NCBI RefSeq assembly: GCF_009729075.1
Contig: NZ_VTGY01000015.1
Span: 62,001-126,000, forward strand
Source: Mycolicibacterium sp. CBMA 226
GTDB lineage: Bacteria > Actinomycetota > Actinomycetes > Mycobacteriales > Mycobacteriaceae
DNA length: 64,000 nt
Direction of reading: 5' to 3'
Shown here: positions 9,399 through 18,367 of the stretch, in pieces
How positions within the stretch are numbered: the stretch's first letter is position 1
Layout of the letters: each line of letters opens with the position of its first letter
Program-made: the position numbers and the translations under genes
Notes under the pieces: model-generated
The model's input: only the letters and a program-made list of their open reading frames with translations
What the model was told of the DNA's origin: nothing
Databases searched by the model: none

Positions 9399-10739
9399 CT
9401 AGTGATGCCCGGGCAGCCGCAGCAGGAGCCGCGTTCCGCCCAGCGGGCTGGTCTCCAATGTCGCCGTCCCGCCGTGTAATTCAGCCTGCTGGGCCACCAG
9501 TGCCAAGCCCAGCCCGGATCCTGAGTGCGACGCCGTGGAGCCCCGGCTGAACCGTTCGAAGACCTTCAGCCGTTCCTCTTCAGGGATACCGCAGCCGTCG
9601 TCGTCGATGGCGATCTCGACGCCGGCGCGCGAAGTGACCGCCGACAGCTGAACTTTCGACGCACCGCCGTGCTTCACCGCGTTGGCGATTGCGTTGTCCA
9701 CCGAAAGCCGAAGTCCGGCAGGCAGCCCCACGATGATGATGGTCGGCGCCGGAACCAGCGACACCTCCAGGTCGGGATACACGCGCATGGCGTCGTGCGC
9801 GGCGCGGTCCAGCAGCTCGGTGATGTCCACGGGCACATGGTCATCGACGGTGGACAGCTCGCCCTGAGCGAGGCGCTCCAGCGCCCACAGCGTGGTCTCG
9901 ATGCGTGACTGGGTGCGCACCACGTCGCCCAGCACTTCCTTGCGCTGTTCGTCGGGCAGATCGAGGGTGGTCAGGATCTCGACGTTGGTGCGCATGGCCG
10001 TGAGCGGGGTGCGCAGCTCGTGCGCGGACACCGCGGCGAAGTCCCGCGCCGACGCCAAGGCGGCCTTGGTTCGGCCCTTCTCCTCCCACACGCGATCCAC
10101 CAAACCCTTGACCGCGTCGGCGATTTCGACGGCCTCGGTGGCGCCACGGACATCGATGTCCGGTGCATCGCCTTCCGGATCGATGTCGCGTGTCTGCTGC
10201 GCCAGTCGCTTGAGCGGGCGTACCGCGAACGCGGCCAGCGCCCAGCCCGCAACAGCGGCCGCGCCAATGGCGAACGCGCACAACGCGATCACGCGCCGGT
10301 GCAGGTTGTTGGTATCGACGATCGTCGCGTCGTACGTGGCGCCGACCGCCACCAGCATTGGGTCCGGCAGGTGGATCTGCACCGTGCGCACCCGGTAGCG
10401 GACGCCCTTGACATCGGTGTCGGCATAGCCGACCGGCAGCTCGGGCAGTACGACATTGGAGTTCGAGCTGACCTGGCCGTTCCGGCGTGCCGTGATGACG
10501 ACGTTCTCGTCGTGCGGCGGCCGCGGAATCTCATCCAGCCCGCGCGGCAGGAACGGAATCGCGAAGCCGGCGGCCTCGTCGAGGCGGCGGTCCAGGCGCT
10601 CCTTGCGGTCGTTGGTGATGCCGATCCACACGATGGTGCCGACGATCCCGACCACGATGGCCGCGGCGATACCGGTGGCGAACGCGACGCGCGACTGCAG
10701 CGACGGGGTGCGACGGAAGACGCGCGCCAGTATGTTCAC
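9399..10739 (-). CDS. prrB: Sensor histidine kinase PrrB
   Basis: 446 aa. Two membrane segments (about 18-42 and 150-172) flank an extracytoplasmic sensor domain. A HAMP region follows, then the phospho-acceptor H-box FAAVSAHELRTPLTAMRTNV (His about 240). The ATP-binding boxes are NAIANAVKHGG (N), DDDGCGIPEEE (G1) and GSGLGLALV (G2). It matches PrrB (Rv0902c). It lies 3 bp downstream of prrA in the same operon. PrrAB is broadly conserved in mycobacteria and controls respiration, nitrogen and lipid genes. Confidence 0.94.
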   Translation of the reverse strand: MNILARVFRRTPSLQSRVAFATGIAAAIVVGIVGTIVWIGITNDRKERLDRRLDEAAGFAIPFLPRGLDEIPRPPHDENVVITARRNGQVSSNSNVVLPELPVGYADTDVKGVRYRVRTVQIHLPDPMLVAVGATYDATIVDTNNLHRRVIALCAFAIGAAAVAGWALAAFAVRPLKRLAQQTRDIDPEGDAPDIDVRGATEAVEIADAVKGLVDRVWEEKGRTKAALASARDFAAVSAHELRTPLTAMRTNVEILTTLDLPDEQRKEVLGDVVRTQSRIETTLWALERLAQGELSTVDDHVPVDITELLDRAAHDAMRVYPDLEVSLVPAPTIIIVGLPAGLRLSVDNAIANAVKHGGASKVQLSAVTSRAGVEIAIDDDGCGIPEEERLKVFERFSRGSTASHSGSGLGLALVAQQAELHGGTATLETSPLGGTRLLLRLPGHH

Positions 10740-10742
10740 GGG

Positions 10743-11453
10743 CTACTGCTGCCTGAGTACGAACCCCACGCCGCGGACCGTGTGCAACAGTCGCGGCGCT
10801 CCGTTGGCCTCCAGCTTGCGGCGCAGGTAGCCGATGAACACGTCGACGACGTTGGTGTCGGCGGCGAAGTCGTAGCCCCACACCAGCTCCAGCAGCTGCG
10901 CGCGGGACAGTACCGCGGTCTTGTGCTCGGCCAGCACGGCCAGCAGGTCGAACTCACGCTTGGTCAGGTCGACGTCGGCGCCGTTGACCCGGGCCCGCCG
11001 GCCTGGGATGTCGACCTCCAGCGGCCCGACCGAGATGGTCTCCGACGAGAACGTCGCCGTCGCGCCGCGGCGGCGCAGCAGCGCCTTGACGCGCGCCACC
11101 AGCTCGGCGAGCACGAACGGCTTCACCAGGTAGTCGTCGGCGCCGGCTTCCAGCCCGGCCACTCGGTCGTCGACCGAGCTGCGGGCCGAGAGCACACATA
11201 CCGGCACGTCGTTGTCCATGGCGCGCAGCGCCGTGACGACGCTGACGCCGTCGAGCACCGGCATGTTGATGTCCAGAATGATGGCATCGGGCCGGAATTC
11301 GGTGGCGCTGCGCAGGGCCTCGGCGCCGTCGACCGCGGTCGACACCTCGAAGCCGGACAGTCGCAGGCCACGCTCCAGTGAGGCCAGCACGTCCGGGTCG
11401 TCGTCGACTACGAGCAGGCGGGGGGAGGCGCTTCCGCTATCCATATGCCTCAT
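10743..11453 (-). CDS. prrA: Response regulator PrrA
   Basis: 236 aa. The receiver domain has acidic DDDPD near residue 18, the phosphorylated Asp in IILDINMP (Asp61), and the conserved Lys in DYLVKPF. The OmpR-type winged helix ends with VDVFIGYLRRKLE and LLHTVRGVGFVLR. It corresponds to M. tuberculosis PrrA (Rv0903c). It is transcribed ahead of prrB. The start MRHMDSG allows two ATGs 9 bp apart. Confidence 0.95.
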   Translation of the reverse strand: MRHMDSGSASPRLLVVDDDPDVLASLERGLRLSGFEVSTAVDGAEALRSATEFRPDAIILDINMPVLDGVSVVTALRAMDNDVPVCVLSARSSVDDRVAGLEAGADDYLVKPFVLAELVARVKALLRRRGATATFSSETISVGPLEVDIPGRRARVNGADVDLTKREFDLLAVLAEHKTAVLSRAQLLELVWGYDFAADTNVVDVFIGYLRRKLEANGAPRLLHTVRGVGFVLRQQ

Positions 11454-11526
11454 CTTGCCCGATGCCCCACTGTTATTGACGGAGGCACGTCTGGCAGCCC
11501 CTATTCGGTGCTAGCATCCGGCGCTT

Positions 11527-12516
11527 ATGGGGCCTGTGTCGCCGCGAGTCATCGTCCAACCCGATGATGGCGTGCAGCCGGTGCGGGATTTCATCGCGTC
11601 GGCGCAGAAGTCGCTGCTGATCAAACAATTCACGTTCACGGAACCGTCCCTCGTAGCGGCGGTCATCGACCGGCACCAGGCGGGCGTCGCGGTCCGCGTC
11701 ATGCTCAACCCGGCCCGCTCGGGCGGGGACCGCGCCAATGACGAGACGTTCGAACAGTTCTCGGATGCCGGCGTGAATGTCCAGTGGTCCAATCCGACGT
11801 TCTATGTGACGCACGAGAAGTCGATCGTGGTCGACGAGACGGCGGCGCTGGTCGCCACGTTCAACCTGTGCGAGAAGTACTTCACGCTCACCCGCGACTA
11901 CGGCTTCATCACGACGGGCGCGGAGCACGTCGCGCAGATCGTCGAGGTGTTCGACGCCGACTGGTCCCACGTCGACTGGGAGCCGTCGCAGTATCACGGC
12001 CTGCTGTGGAGCAATTCGAATTCGCGGTACCACATGGCGAAGTTCATCGACACCGCTGAACACCACCTGCGCATCCAGCATCCCAAGTACGTCGACGCCG
12101 TCATCCTCGACCACATCGCGGCGGCGGTGGGCCGCGGCGTCAGCGTGCATGTGCTGTGCGGCGGCAAGCACGGCATCAGTGAGTGGGACATCCTCGATAC
12201 GTTCGCCTCACTGCGGACCTTGCGCCGGTTCGGGGCGAAGGTGCACAAGCAGAAGAATCTGCGGGTGCACGCCAAGCTCGTCATCGCCGATGACCGCGAG
12301 GCCCTGGTCGGTTCGATGAACATCGACCGCAGTGCCTTCGACCTGCGCCGTGAGTTGGGTGTCATGGTGCACGATCCGGATGCCGTCGCGCAGCTGACCG
12401 GCGTGTTCGACGCTGATTGGGAGACTTCGCACCACTACGAACCGCCGGATCCGCTCGATGCGTCGCAGCACCACGAGGACGACTTTCCGCACGACCCCGA
12501 GTTGGTTCATGAGTGA
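11527..12516 (+). CDS. Phospholipase D-like (HKD) domain protein
   Basis: 329 aa with two PLD-type half-sites: VTHEKSIVVDE (His96, Lys98, Asp103), then RVHAKLVIADD (His248, Lys250, Asp255) followed by GSMNIDRSAF. Such proteins hydrolyse phosphodiesters or transfer phosphatidyl groups; cardiolipin-synthase-like enzymes share the layout. There is no signal peptide or membrane anchor. It overlaps the first chromate-transporter gene by 8 bp and so is the first gene of a three-gene operon. The substrate is unknown. Confidence 0.82.
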   Translation: MGPVSPRVIVQPDDGVQPVRDFIASAQKSLLIKQFTFTEPSLVAAVIDRHQAGVAVRVMLNPARSGGDRANDETFEQFSDAGVNVQWSNPTFYVTHEKSIVVDETAALVATFNLCEKYFTLTRDYGFITTGAEHVAQIVEVFDADWSHVDWEPSQYHGLLWSNSNSRYHMAKFIDTAEHHLRIQHPKYVDAVILDHIAAAVGRGVSVHVLCGGKHGISEWDILDTFASLRTLRRFGAKVHKQKNLRVHAKLVIADDREALVGSMNIDRSAFDLRRELGVMVHDPDAVAQLTGVFDADWETSHHYEPPDPLDASQHHEDDFPHDPELVHE

Positions 12517-13084
12517 GCAGATCGACTCGACGGCCCAACGGGTTTCGTTGTTCGAGTTGGTCCTGACGTTCAACCACATCGCGCTGGCGTCGTTCGGCGG
12601 CGGGCTGTCGGCCTGGTCGCGTGAGGTGCTGGTGGTGGAGAAGGGCTGGCTCGGGGACGCCGAGTTCCTTTCGGCCACAACGATGTGCCGCATCCTGCCA
12701 GGCGCGAATCAGGTCAACATGGCGGTGTTCGCCGGCACCAAGATGCGCGGCTTCCCCGGTGCCGTCGCGTCGGTATTCGGCTTGTGCGCCATGCCTCTGG
12801 TCATCGTGCTGGTGCTGTCGTTCGCCTACTTCCGGTTCAAGGAGGTACCCGCCGTCAAGGGCGTGCTGCACGGCGCATCGGCGGCCGCGGTGGCCCTGAC
12901 CCTGACGATGGTCCTCAAGACGGGGCAGAAGTGCCTGACGGGCATCGTGCCGGTTCTGCTGTTCGCCGGCGCCTTCGTACTCAACGGTGTGCTGCGGTTT
13001 CCGCTGCTGGGGACGCTCGCGATCCTGGCCCCGCTCAGCCTGATCTGGGCGTGGCCGCGCGAGCGCAGTGCCACGTCGGCATGA
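12509..13084 (+). CDS. Chromate transporter (CHR family), first half
   Basis: 191 aa, one CHR domain: FNHIALASFGGGLSAWSREV, FLSATTMCRILPGANQVNMA and GFPGAVASVFGLCAMPL match the conserved FGGP-like and PGP-like motifs of ChrA halves. About five to six membrane segments. The ATG at 12509 overlaps the PLD gene stop. With the next gene it makes a split (short-chain) CHR pair, in which two short proteins together form one transporter. Chromate efflux is the family name; the native substrate could be another oxyanion. Confidence 0.82.
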   Translation: MSEQIDSTAQRVSLFELVLTFNHIALASFGGGLSAWSREVLVVEKGWLGDAEFLSATTMCRILPGANQVNMAVFAGTKMRGFPGAVASVFGLCAMPLVIVLVLSFAYFRFKEVPAVKGVLHGASAAAVALTLTMVLKTGQKCLTGIVPVLLFAGAFVLNGVLRFPLLGTLAILAPLSLIWAWPRERSATSA

Positions 13085-13115
13085 GGGTCAGCGAGGAGCC
13101 GGAGGCGGATCGCGC

Positions 13116-13676
13116 ATGAGTTCTGCGGCCTTTTCAACCTATTTTCAGCTCATCGGGTTGTTCGGCATGCTGTCGCTGTTGTCGATCGGCGGTGGCAACG
13201 TGGTCCTGCCGGAGATGCACATCAACGCCGTCAATGGCAGGCACTGGCTGACGAACAGTCAGTTCGCCGACCTGTTCTCGATCTCGCAGACCGCGCCGGG
13301 TCCGAGCATCCTCATCGTGTCGATGGTCGGTTACGGCGCCGGGCTGAAAGTCGCCGGGATTCCCGGGGCGCTCATCGGTGGCGTCGTCTCGATGGCGGCG
13401 ATGGTGGTGCCGGCCGCGGGTTTCGTCTACGTCATCACGTTGATCTGGCAGAAGGCCGAACGCTCCAAACTCCGCCATGCCGTCGAGAAGGGTTTCGCCC
13501 CGCTGACCGTGGGCCTGATCCTGGCGGCATCGCTGGTCATGAGCCGTGCCGCCGACCACGACTGGCGGGCCTACACCGTCACGGCGGTGTGCACCGTGAT
13601 CTTCATGCGGACCAAGCTCAACCCGCTGATCGTGGTCGCCGCGGCGGGCCTGGTCGGGTACCTCGGTTTCATCTGA
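13116..13676 (+). CDS. Chromate transporter (CHR family), second half
   Basis: 186 aa with FGMLSLLSIGGGNVVLPEMH and FSISQTAPGPSILIVSMVGY, the second CHR half. The Shine-Dalgarno GGAGG lies just upstream of the ATG at 13116, and the gap to the first half is 31 bp. The two halves are homologous and expected to insert in opposite orientation as a heterodimer. Substrate as for the first half: inferred oxyanion. Confidence 0.82.
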   Translation: MSSAAFSTYFQLIGLFGMLSLLSIGGGNVVLPEMHINAVNGRHWLTNSQFADLFSISQTAPGPSILIVSMVGYGAGLKVAGIPGALIGGVVSMAAMVVPAAGFVYVITLIWQKAERSKLRHAVEKGFAPLTVGLILAASLVMSRAADHDWRAYTVTAVCTVIFMRTKLNPLIVVAAAGLVGYLGFI

Positions 13677-13742
13677 CCATCAGAGCAGGTCAACCCGCCG
13701 GCCCGGGTTTTGTCGGTGGCTCGTGCGAGCATTGAAGTTGTT

Positions 13743-15650
13743 GTGTCTGATATAGCCCAGCCCCTGCACTCGGTTCCGGCGATCGCCCCGGTGCCGCAGC
13801 GTCGGCGTGCGTCGACCGATCTGCTGCGCCTGCTGCCGTACCTGGGCCCGTACCGCGGTCGCTGGGCCGCCATGCTGTTCACCGCGTTCGCCGGTCTGGG
13901 CGTGACGGTCGCGATTCCGCTGATGACGAAGGCCGTGATCGACGGTCCGGTGCGACACCAGGATCAGCACGGCCTGTGGGTGCTCGGTTCGGCCGCGCTC
14001 GCGTTGGGCCTCCTCGAGGCGGTGCTGTGGTTCATCCGGCGCTGGCTCGGTGCCCGCGCGACCATGGGCGTCGAGGCCGACATCCGCAGGGAGCTCTACG
14101 CCCGGCTGCAGATTCTGCCGATGTCGTTCCACCGGCAGTGGCAGTCCGGCCAATTGCTGTCGCGCGTGATGAACGACCTTGGCACCATTCGCCAATTCCT
14201 CGGGTTCGGCCTGCTGTTCTTGGTGCTCAACTCGATTCAGATCGTCGTGGTGACCGCCATCCTGCTGGCCATGTACTGGCCGCTGGGGGTGGTGGTGCTG
14301 GCGTCGGTGCTGCCGGTGACGGTGACGATCTTCAGATTCGAGCGGCAGTTCAGCCGGCTGTCCCGGCTGGCACAGGACCAATCCGGCCATGTCGCAACGC
14401 ATGTCGAGGAATCCGCGCTGGGCGTGCGGGTGATCAAGTCGTTCGGTCGCGAGGACTACGTCTATCAGCGGTTCGACGAGCGGGCGACGGCGCTGTACGA
14501 CGCCGAGGTCGGCAAGGTGGCGGTATCGGCGCGCTTCTGGACGGTGCTCGAGGTCATCCCCAACCTCACGCTGATCCTGGTGCTCGGGTTCGGTGCGTAC
14601 GCGGCCGGCCACGGCCTGGTCACCATGGGCACACTGGTCGCGTTCATCACCATGATGCTGTCGCTGGTGTGGCCCATCGCGTCGCTGGGCTTCCTCCTGT
14701 CGATGATGCAGGAGTCGATGACCGCTGCCGATCGCGTCGCCGAGATCTTCGACGCGCCAGTGGATATCACCGACGGCCCGGTCACCGCGGTGCCCCGCGG
14801 CGGTCATCTCGAACTGCGTGACGTCGGCTTCCGGTTCCCCGACGCCGCGCCCGACGACTGGGCGCTGCGCCACGTGTCGGTGACGGTCAAGCCGGGCCAG
14901 ACGCTGGCGCTGGTCGGCGCCACCGGGTCCGGGAAATCAGTTCTGGCCGCACTGTTCTCGCGGCTGTACGACGTTACCGAGGGCGCCATCCTGCTCGACG
15001 GACGTGACATCCGCGAGCTGTCGCTGCCCGCCCTGCGGACTGCCGTGGCCACCGCGTTCGAAGACCCGACGCTGTTCTCGATGTCGGTCGCCGAGAACCT
15101 CACCCTCGGACGGGGCGCTGACCATCCCGCCACCGACGCCGAGATTCGCGCGGCCATCGACATCGCCGCCGCCCAGTTCGTCTACGACCTGCCGTTCGGA
15201 CTGGACACCCGCATCGGCGAGCAGGGGATGAGCCTGTCCGGCGGTCAGCGGCAACGTCTTTCGCTTGCCCGTGCCATTCTCGCCGCGCCGTCGCTGCTGG
15301 TGCTCGACGACACCCTGTCGGCCCTGGACATGCACACCGAGGCGGAGGTCACCGTCGCGCTCCGGCGGGTGCTGACGTCGGTCACGGGCATCGTCGTGGC
15401 GCACCGGGCTTCCACCGTCCTGCTGGCGGATCGGGTGGCACTGCTGCAGGACGGCACCATCGCGCGCATCGGAACGCACGCCGAATTGCTCGAGCGGGCG
15501 CCCGAATACCGCTATCTGCTGTCCGCCGACGACGAACTCGACGACGGCTGCGAACGCACCTGCGATTGGGAGCAGGACGCCGAGCGCGAACGGCTCGAAC
15601 AGCTGTATCTGGAGCAGAGCGACGAGTCCGAAGAGGTGCGGAGGCGGTGA
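13743..15650 (+). CDS. ABC exporter half-transporter A (ATPase site degenerate)
   Basis: About 635 aa: an N-terminal six-TM export domain and a C-terminal nucleotide-binding domain. Walker A is GATGSGKS, the signature LSGGQRQRL is canonical, Walker B is LLVLDDTLSALD with Asp where the catalytic Glu should be, and the H-loop is VVAHRAST. It overlaps the next gene by 4 bp. The pair resembles M. tuberculosis Rv1272c/Rv1273c-type lipid or drug exporters. A GTG at 13743 (VSDIAQPLH) was chosen; a TTG 33 bp upstream is possible. Confidence 0.87.
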   Translation: MSDIAQPLHSVPAIAPVPQRRRASTDLLRLLPYLGPYRGRWAAMLFTAFAGLGVTVAIPLMTKAVIDGPVRHQDQHGLWVLGSAALALGLLEAVLWFIRRWLGARATMGVEADIRRELYARLQILPMSFHRQWQSGQLLSRVMNDLGTIRQFLGFGLLFLVLNSIQIVVVTAILLAMYWPLGVVVLASVLPVTVTIFRFERQFSRLSRLAQDQSGHVATHVEESALGVRVIKSFGREDYVYQRFDERATALYDAEVGKVAVSARFWTVLEVIPNLTLILVLGFGAYAAGHGLVTMGTLVAFITMMLSLVWPIASLGFLLSMMQESMTAADRVAEIFDAPVDITDGPVTAVPRGGHLELRDVGFRFPDAAPDDWALRHVSVTVKPGQTLALVGATGSGKSVLAALFSRLYDVTEGAILLDGRDIRELSLPALRTAVATAFEDPTLFSMSVAENLTLGRGADHPATDAEIRAAIDIAAAQFVYDLPFGLDTRIGEQGMSLSGGQRQRLSLARAILAAPSLLVLDDTLSALDMHTEAEVTVALRRVLTSVTGIVVAHRASTVLLADRVALLQDGTIARIGTHAELLERAPEYRYLLSADDELDDGCERTCDWEQDAERERLEQLYLEQSDESEEVRRR

Positions 15651-17464
15651 GCACCGAGAGCTGGCGTGGCCAGACAGTCGAGGCCGCCGACGACCTGCCC
15701 ATCGACGAGAGCGTGTCGCGGCGGCGCGAGGCCCGTGCGTTGTTGGGCTCGCTGCTGAAGCCGTACCGCGTCGCGGTCCTGCTGCTGGGCCTGGTCGTAG
15801 TGGTGGAAAACGCTGCGCGCCTGTCCGTACCGCTGCTCGTGCAGCGTGGCATCGACCACGGTATCCCGCCGATCCTGCATGGCGGGCCGGCCCGCGAACT
15901 GCTGCAGATCGTCGCAGCCCTGTGCGGCGTCGTGGTGGTGCAGGCCACCTTCCGGTTGTTCTTCCTGAACCGGTCGGGCCGGATCGGGCAGAAGGTGCTG
16001 CTCGAACTGCGCCGCCGGGTGTACCGCCAGTTCCAGCGGCTCGACGTCGCCTTCCACGACCGCTACACGTCGGGCCGCGTGGTGAGCCGGTCCACCAACG
16101 ATGTCGAAGCTATCCAGACCATGTTGTCGACGGGCTTCGACAGCCTCATCACCGCGGTGCTCACGCTGGGCGGCACCGCCGTCCTGCTCGTCACCCTCGA
16201 CGTGCGGCTCGGACTGATGTGCCTGGCCGCCTTCCCGCTCCTGGTGTTGCTGGTCGCGTGGTTCCGCCGCGAATCGGCCAGAACGTATCGCACCGTCCGG
16301 GAACGCGCGGCCCTCGTGATCGTGCAGTTCGTCGAAACCATGACGGGCATCAAGGCCGTGCAGGCCTACCGGCGCGAACCCCGCAACCAGGAGATCTTCG
16401 ACGACGTCGTCGACGACTACCGCGTCATCAACGAACGCACCATGACGCTGCTCGCGGTGTTCATGCCCGGGGTCAAGCTCGTCGGCAACGTCACCACCGG
16501 GATGGTGCTGCTGTACGGCGGATACCTGGTGCTGCACGGCCGCATGACGATCGGCACGCTGACGGCCTTCCTGCTGTACCTGCGCATGTTCTTCGAACCG
16601 ATGCAGGAGATTTCGCAGTTCTTCAATACGTTCCAGTCCGCGGCATCGGCGCTGGAGAAGCTGGCCGGGGTGCTCGGACAACGGCCGGCTATCGTGGATC
16701 CGGCCGACCCCGTGCGCCTCACTACGGTCAAGGGAGACATCGCTTTTCACGGCGTCAGCTTCGGCTACACGGCGGAGCGTCCGGTGCTGCCGGAATTGAA
16801 TCTGACGGTGCCCGCGGGGCAGACCGTCGCGCTGGTCGGTGCCACCGGCGCGGGCAAGACGACCATCGCCAAACTGATCGCCCGCTTCTACGACCCGGTG
16901 ACCGGCACGGTGACCCTCGACGGCATCGACCTGCGGTCGATCGACCAGGCCGAGCTGCGCCAGCACGTCGTGATGGTGACGCAGGAGAACTTCATGTTCG
17001 CCGGCAGCGTCGCCGACAACATCCGGTTCGGCCGGCCTGACGCCACCGACGCCGAGATCCGGGCGGCCGCGGAAGCCGTTGGCGCGGACCGGTTCATCGA
17101 CAATCTGCCGGACGGCTACGACACCGACGTCGCCAATCGGGGCGGGCGGTTGTCGGCGGGCCAACGGCAGTTGGTCGCGTTCGCCCGCGCGTTCCTGGCC
17201 GACCCCAAGGTGCTGATCCTCGACGAGGCGACGTCGTCGCTGGACATCCCGACCGAGCGGCTGGTGCAGCGCGCGCTCGCGACGGTGCTGGCCGGGCGGA
17301 CCGCACTGGTTATCGCGCACCGCCTTTCGACGGTGCAGTCCGCAGACCGGGTCCTGGTCCTTGACGGAGGACGCATCGTCGAGGACGGCGCCCCCGGCGA
17401 CCTGGTCGCGCAGAACGGGCGGTACGCGGCGCTGCACCGCGCCTGGGTCGATTCGCTGGCCTGA
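15647..17464 (+). CDS. ABC exporter half-transporter B (catalytic Glu present)
   Basis: 605 aa, six-TM domain plus nucleotide-binding domain. Walker A is GATGAGKT, Walker B LILDEATSSLD has the catalytic Glu, the H-loop is VIAHRLST, and the signature is LSAGQRQLV, with Ala in place of the second Gly. The GTG start overlaps the stop of half A. Combining the two halves gives one canonical site (Glu of B with LSGGQ of A) and one degenerate site (Asp of A with LSAGQ of B), the arrangement known from asymmetric heterodimers such as TM287/288. The substrate is unknown. Confidence 0.88.
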   Translation: MSTESWRGQTVEAADDLPIDESVSRRREARALLGSLLKPYRVAVLLLGLVVVVENAARLSVPLLVQRGIDHGIPPILHGGPARELLQIVAALCGVVVVQATFRLFFLNRSGRIGQKVLLELRRRVYRQFQRLDVAFHDRYTSGRVVSRSTNDVEAIQTMLSTGFDSLITAVLTLGGTAVLLVTLDVRLGLMCLAAFPLLVLLVAWFRRESARTYRTVRERAALVIVQFVETMTGIKAVQAYRREPRNQEIFDDVVDDYRVINERTMTLLAVFMPGVKLVGNVTTGMVLLYGGYLVLHGRMTIGTLTAFLLYLRMFFEPMQEISQFFNTFQSAASALEKLAGVLGQRPAIVDPADPVRLTTVKGDIAFHGVSFGYTAERPVLPELNLTVPAGQTVALVGATGAGKTTIAKLIARFYDPVTGTVTLDGIDLRSIDQAELRQHVVMVTQENFMFAGSVADNIRFGRPDATDAEIRAAAEAVGADRFIDNLPDGYDTDVANRGGRLSAGQRQLVAFARAFLADPKVLILDEATSSLDIPTERLVQRALATVLAGRTALVIAHRLSTVQSADRVLVLDGGRIVEDGAPGDLVAQNGRYAALHRAWVDSLA

Positions 17465-17468
17465 CCGC

Positions 17469-18308
17469 TCAGGGGATCAGCCGCAGCTGCCGCGCCTTCG
17501 ACACCGCCTCGTGGCGCGTGTGGGTGCCGAGTTTCGTTGCGGCACTGCGCAGGTAGCTCTTGACAGTCTCCGGCTTGAGTGAGAGCCGTTGTGCGGCTTC
17601 GGTATTGGTGCAGCCCAAGGCGATCTGAGTCAGCACGTCGAGTTCGCGGGGGCTCAGTGGACTGACCGGGGCCGGCCCGCCGGCCAGGGCCTCGGCCAGC
17701 CGGTCGGCGAGGTGACCGAGGCTCGCCGGCGTGACGTGCTCGTCGCCGGCCGCCAGTCGGCGCAGTTCCGCATGGACCTGGCGAATGTGCTCGGTGTTCA
17801 CTGGGGCGTCGGTGGCCTGGGACTGCTGCAGCCGCAGCCGGCGGTCCACTTCGTCGCGGATGGCCAGTTCGTCAGCCAGCCGTTGCGCCGACGTCAGCAT
17901 GAGGTCGATGGTCCGGCCGCCGAACGGCGCGGCGGAGCGATAGGCGCCGTAGAGCATGGCCCGGGCCCGGCCGTCGACGACGACGGGCACCGCCAGTACT
18001 GACCGCATGCCCTCGGAGAGCACCGGAACGTCGTAGTCGTGCGTGATGGACGAGGCATGCCGGTAGTCGGCCACCGCGAGTGGCTGCCCGGAGACCATGC
18101 TGGCCCCGCCGAGCCCGAACGTCGACCGCACCACCAGGCCACGGAGGCCGCCGCCCCGGGTGCCGCAGAACTCGGTGAGCAGGAGGGCGTCGTCGTGCAC
18201 CTCGCCGCCGAACATCACCGGCACGGCACCCTCGGTGCCGAGTCGCCGCAGTTCAGCGCGCACCGCGTCGGTGTCACGCGGGCGCAGCAGAGAGGTGCCG
18301 GTGGTCAC
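17469..18308 (-). CDS. GAF-LuxR family transcriptional regulator
   Basis: 279 aa. A GAF-like N-terminal domain (GLRGLVVRSTFGLGGASMVSG, then SVLAVPVVVDGRARAMLYGA) is followed by a C-terminal LuxR/NarL helix-turn-helix: LSPRELDVLTQIALGCTNTE, SLKPETVKSYLRSAATKLGT. It diverges from the acyl-CoA ligase gene (59 bp between starts), a pairing common in actinobacteria where the regulator controls the ligase. The GAF domain may sense a small ligand such as an acyl derivative (inference). Confidence 0.86.
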   Translation of the reverse strand: MTTGTSLLRPRDTDAVRAELRRLGTEGAVPVMFGGEVHDDALLLTEFCGTRGGGLRGLVVRSTFGLGGASMVSGQPLAVADYRHASSITHDYDVPVLSEGMRSVLAVPVVVDGRARAMLYGAYRSAAPFGGRTIDLMLTSAQRLADELAIRDEVDRRLRLQQSQATDAPVNTEHIRQVHAELRRLAAGDEHVTPASLGHLADRLAEALAGGPAPVSPLSPRELDVLTQIALGCTNTEAAQRLSLKPETVKSYLRSAATKLGTHTRHEAVSKARQLRLIP

Positions 18309-18367
18309 GGGTCAGTACCCTCTTTCGGGGGTAGCGGGTGGGTAGCTGTGACGTAGATCCTACGTTC

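Noticed and set aside
12509..13676. A frameshifted single chromate transporter
   Set aside because: Each half has its own start codon; the second has a good GGAGG ribosome site. Short-chain CHR pairs are a normal family form.
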